This document shows, one piece after another, positions 61,468 through 64,000 of a stretch of DNA of 64,000 nucleotides (positions are counted from its first letter, which is position 1; every line of letters starts with the position of its first letter). The stretch lies in contig NZ_JAPDPD010000012.1 of the NCBI RefSeq assembly GCF_026283965.1, forward strand, positions 1-64,000. Reading direction: 5' to 3'. Both the position numbers and the translations under genes were made by a program. A model generated the notes under the pieces. It saw only the letters and a program-made list of their open reading frames with translations, did no database searches and was not told the origin of the DNA. The DNA comes from Dyella subtropica (GTDB lineage Bacteria > Pseudomonadota > Gammaproteobacteria > Xanthomonadales > Rhodanobacteraceae).

Positions 61468-64000
61468 GAGTCGTTCCTGGCGATGGCGGTCGGGCTGCAG
61501 GTGGCCTCGATCTGCTCGTAGGCAGCCTGGCCCTTGGCGGGCGCCGGCAAGCGGTACGGGAAAGAACAAGTCATTGGCTTGTCGTCCTCAGTCTTCCATT
61601 GCACGGTGAGCTGGCCGCTGTCCTTGGCGCCGCGCACCAGAATACGTCCGGCCTGACCAACCACACCCAGGGCATGGTTCTGTTCGTCCACCACTTCGGC
61701 GCCGAACGGCACGACCTTGCCGTCGCTCTGACGCACCCGAGCGATTACCGAGCGGCCGCTGGTGGTCTTGAACTTCACCATCACGACGGAACCTGCGTGC
61801 GGTGCCACCTGAGCGCTGGTTGATTCGAGCTGTACAGACAGCGGCAGACCCTTGGGATCGATCTCCAGGGTGTTGAGGTTGTAAGGCGTGAGGTAAGGCA
61901 CCAGGGCATAGCCGGAGCGGCTGATGCGCACGCCGGAGGCGTTGATCACGCGCGCGCCGGCTGCGTCAGGCGCAGCCACGATCGCCACGGTGTCACCCAT
62001 CGGCTCGCCGAAGGTGATGCCGCCCGCATGAGCCACGATCGCGCCCGCAACGCTCAGCGAACCTTGCGAATAACCCTTGCCCGAGCCATAGCTGGCATTG
62101 AGCTGCGCATACGGGCTGCGATAACCGCCATAGACCGTGCCGGAGTTGCCGGTGCTACCGCCATTGCTGGTGCCGCTGTCATGCGACGCGGTGGCGCCGT
62201 AACTGAACTGGTTGTCGACACCGGCGGTGCCGCTCAGCGTGGCCTGTTCCAGCGTGCGCCCGGAGCTGTCGCGATTGATGTTCGCGCCGATCATCGGTGC
62301 ATGCAGGCTGTCGCCCAGCGGCAAGGTGAAGCTGGCGAAAAACTGGTTGCTGTAACGGCCGTAGCTATCGCGCACGCGGGTGGTCGACAGGTTGTAGCTC
62401 AGGCGGTGGAAGGTGTTGTTGTAGCCGAGCTGAAACTGCACGTCGGTGCCGCTGCGATTCCAGTAATCCACCGTCGAGCCAGTGGCGTAGATCGAGCCGC
62501 CGCGCTCGCCCAGGCGCTGGCTCAGATTGATGTCGAAACGGCTGCGTTGCCGGTCGAGCTGGCTGGTGTAGGCGGTGAAGTTGTTGGCGTTGGCGCCCGT
62601 CAGCGCCTTGCGCTGGTCCGCTGTCAGCACGTTGTTCACAGTCACGCCGTCGATGGTGGTCACCGTCGTCGGGTCCACATAGCGATAGCCGCGGGCAAGG
62701 TCGCGCGCCAGCATGGCGTCGCGCAGGCTCAGGTAGCCGCTGGTGGAATAGCGGTACGTTGCAAGCGTGAACGAGGTATCGCTGCTGGGCAGAATCTTGC
62801 TGTAGCTCAGGCGCACGCTCTGTCCGTTCTGCGTCGTCTGCCCGGGGATTTCCGTGCGCGCCTCCGTGATGTCCATGGCGAGCGCGCCGTAGCGCGTGTT
62901 GAGCGCGCTGCCGAGCAGCACAGCGCCATAACCGGACGAAGCCACCATGCCGGCATAGCCGGTCAGCAGGTTGCTGAAACCACGCTGGATCGTGGCCTGC
63001 GCCAGCGCGGGGTGAGAGCGCAGCGAAGCATCGTGCAATTCGCCGGCCGCCACCGAGAAGCGAGTGACGCCTGGACGCAGCAGCTGCTGCACCGAGGCGT
63101 AGGGTACGGAGAACGTGCGCACGCGGCCATCGGCTTCGGTCACGCTCACATTGAGGTCGCCGCCGTAGCCGGTGGCATAGAGATCGGAGATGGTGAACGG
63201 ACCCGGCGACACCGTCGTTTCGTACAGCACGACGCCGTTCTGGCGGACAGTGACTTTGGCATTGGTTTCGGCCACGCCGCGTACTGTCGGGGCATAACCG
63301 CGCAGCGAGTCGGGCAGCATGCGGTCGTCGGTAGTTACCTGCACGCCGCGAATGCTCACGCTGTCGAACAGCTCGCCGCTGGTATAGGAATCGCCCACAG
63401 TCATCTGCGCGTGCAGCGAGGGCAGGTCGCGGCGCAGATAGGTATCGATGTTGTGCCAATGCTTGTGCGAAGGTGTGCCCGCCGCGCCGGACTGCATCAG
63501 CAAGGTGGAGTCATGGCGCAACTGCCAGCCACCCAGGTTGAGGCCCGCATTGAGGCCCAGGAACGACGAAGTCTGGCTGACGCCGTTGCTGCGGCTGCGG
63601 TAGCTGTTGAAGCTGTAGTTCAGCAGGCCGGCGTTGATGCCGCGGTCCCAGTTTTCCGGGCTGACATAGCCGCGCGCGCGTGTGCCGAGCCAGGCCTGCG
63701 GAATGCTCACGTCCAGTCGCAGGTTGGGCTGGTCGAACGTCATCGTCGCTGCCGGGATCACGCTGCCGATATCCAGACAGCCTTGCGCGTCGGCCAGCTT
63801 GGTCTGCTGCTCGGCAGAGAGTTTCTGCAGCGGCAGGCCAAGCTGGTCGAACATCGCCTTGGTCAGGCAGGGGATGGCGTTGGCATCCGGCGTGGGCGAA
63901 GCGAAGCGCACATCGGTGTGGCCTACCCAGGCGCCATTGAGAAAGATGTCCGTGCGATAGATGCCCGGCACGATGACGGCGCCGCGCTCAAAACGGGACA
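61464..64000 (-). CDS. fimbrial outer-membrane usher, 5' end beyond the window
   Basis: At least 844 residues visible; the frame stays open to the right edge (SRFERGAVIVPGIYRTDIFL), so the start and the signal peptide are missing. PapC/FimD family features: N-terminal chaperone-binding region (PGIYRTDIFLNGAWVGHTDV), the long beta-barrel, a plug region (VRGVAETNAKVTVRQNGVVLYE) and C-terminal domains (PLSVQLESTSAQVAPHAGSV, FGAEVVDEQNHALGVVGQAG). It assembles the subunits onto the cell surface. A periplasmic chaperone is expected upstream, outside the window. Confidence 0.92.
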   Translation of the reverse strand, partial: SRFERGAVIVPGIYRTDIFLNGAWVGHTDVRFASPTPDANAIPCLTKAMFDQLGLPLQKLSAEQQTKLADAQGCLDIGSVIPAATMTFDQPNLRLDVSIPQAWLGTRARGYVSPENWDRGINAGLLNYSFNSYRSRSNGVSQTSSFLGLNAGLNLGGWQLRHDSTLLMQSGAAGTPSHKHWHNIDTYLRRDLPSLHAQMTVGDSYTSGELFDSVSIRGVQVTTDDRMLPDSLRGYAPTVRGVAETNAKVTVRQNGVVLYETTVSPGPFTISDLYATGYGGDLNVSVTEADGRVRTFSVPYASVQQLLRPGVTRFSVAAGELHDASLRSHPALAQATIQRGFSNLLTGYAGMVASSGYGAVLLGSALNTRYGALAMDITEARTEIPGQTTQNGQSVRLSYSKILPSSDTSFTLATYRYSTSGYLSLRDAMLARDLARGYRYVDPTTVTTIDGVTVNNVLTADQRKALTGANANNFTAYTSQLDRQRSRFDINLSQRLGERGGSIYATGSTVDYWNRSGTDVQFQLGYNNTFHRLSYNLSTTRVRDSYGRYSNQFFASFTLPLGDSLHAPMIGANINRDSSGRTLEQATLSGTAGVDNQFSYGATASHDSGTSNGGSTGNSGTVYGGYRSPYAQLNASYGSGKGYSQGSLSVAGAIVAHAGGITFGEPMGDTVAIVAAPDAAGARVINASGVRISRSGYALVPYLTPYNLNTLEIDPKGLPLSVQLESTSAQVAPHAGSVVMVKFKTTSGRSVIARVRQSDGKVVPFGAEVVDEQNHALGVVGQAGRILVRGAKDSGQLTVQWKTEDDKPMTCSFPYRLPAPAKGQAAYEQIEATCSPTAIARNDS

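Overview
The window looks like chromosome of a high-GC gammaproteobacterium of the order Lysobacterales (Xanthomonadales), most likely family Rhodanobacteraceae (Dyella/Luteibacter type). I infer this from the gene set (monomeric NADP isocitrate dehydrogenase, ZapE, DbpA, MdtABC-like efflux pump, RluF, chaperone-usher fimbriae) and from Xanthomonas-type integron attC sites. No rRNA, tRNA or CRISPR array was seen.

Layout. 0.4-18 kb is core chromosome: a small membrane protein and an SPFH lipoprotein; a class I ribonucleotide reductase operon (nrdA-nrdB, minus strand) preceded by a cobalamin riboswitch; zapE; an alpha/beta hydrolase; an ACP phosphodiesterase; a cytochrome c; and a three-gene RND efflux system (one adaptor, two different permeases). 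17.9-37.1 kb is accessory. Its right part (30.3-37.1 kb) is an integron cassette array without an integrase (a CALIN): minus-strand small genes, each followed by a palindromic attC site. A lone attC of the same family sits at 18.6 kb. Between it and the array lies an ~11 kb island (19.1-29.5 kb). It has two tandem-duplicated small genes for Gly/Val-rich peptides with proline-rich tails, two proteins with a cupin-like core and HEAT-like C-terminus, a short-chain dehydrogenase, an ABC ATPase with three different permeases, a PadR/HAAS regulatory pair and a prolyl-4-hydroxylase-like oxygenase. I recognise no described system in this combination and propose it as the best candidate for a new peptide-modification/export system.

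37.4-46.7 kb returns to core genes (idh, an ArsR-type regulator, a membrane protein with a ClpP-like domain, a DUF2167 protein, dbpA, a cupin/DUF2867 protein with its ArsR regulator). 46.8-55.6 kb is a second island of visibly lower GC. It is a class III lanthipeptide cluster: a precursor with two exact labionin motifs, a LanKC synthetase interrupted by a G-tract frameshift, two FtsX-type permeases and an ABC exporter. It is bounded by a direct repeat of the 3' end of rluF, with an IS1595-family transposase remnant at the distal junction, so it appears to have entered at rluF. 55.6-64 kb is core again: rluF, a YadGH-type ABC transporter, a ferredoxin-NADP reductase, and a fimbrial locus (two small paralogous pilin-like proteins, an adhesin and an usher cut by the window edge) with a perfect CRP/Clp-type site upstream.

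Working together: each peptide island combines a candidate precursor, candidate modifying enzymes and its own export genes. The cobalamin riboswitch predicts that nrdAB is turned down when vitamin B12 is available, which implies a B12-dependent reductase elsewhere in the genome.
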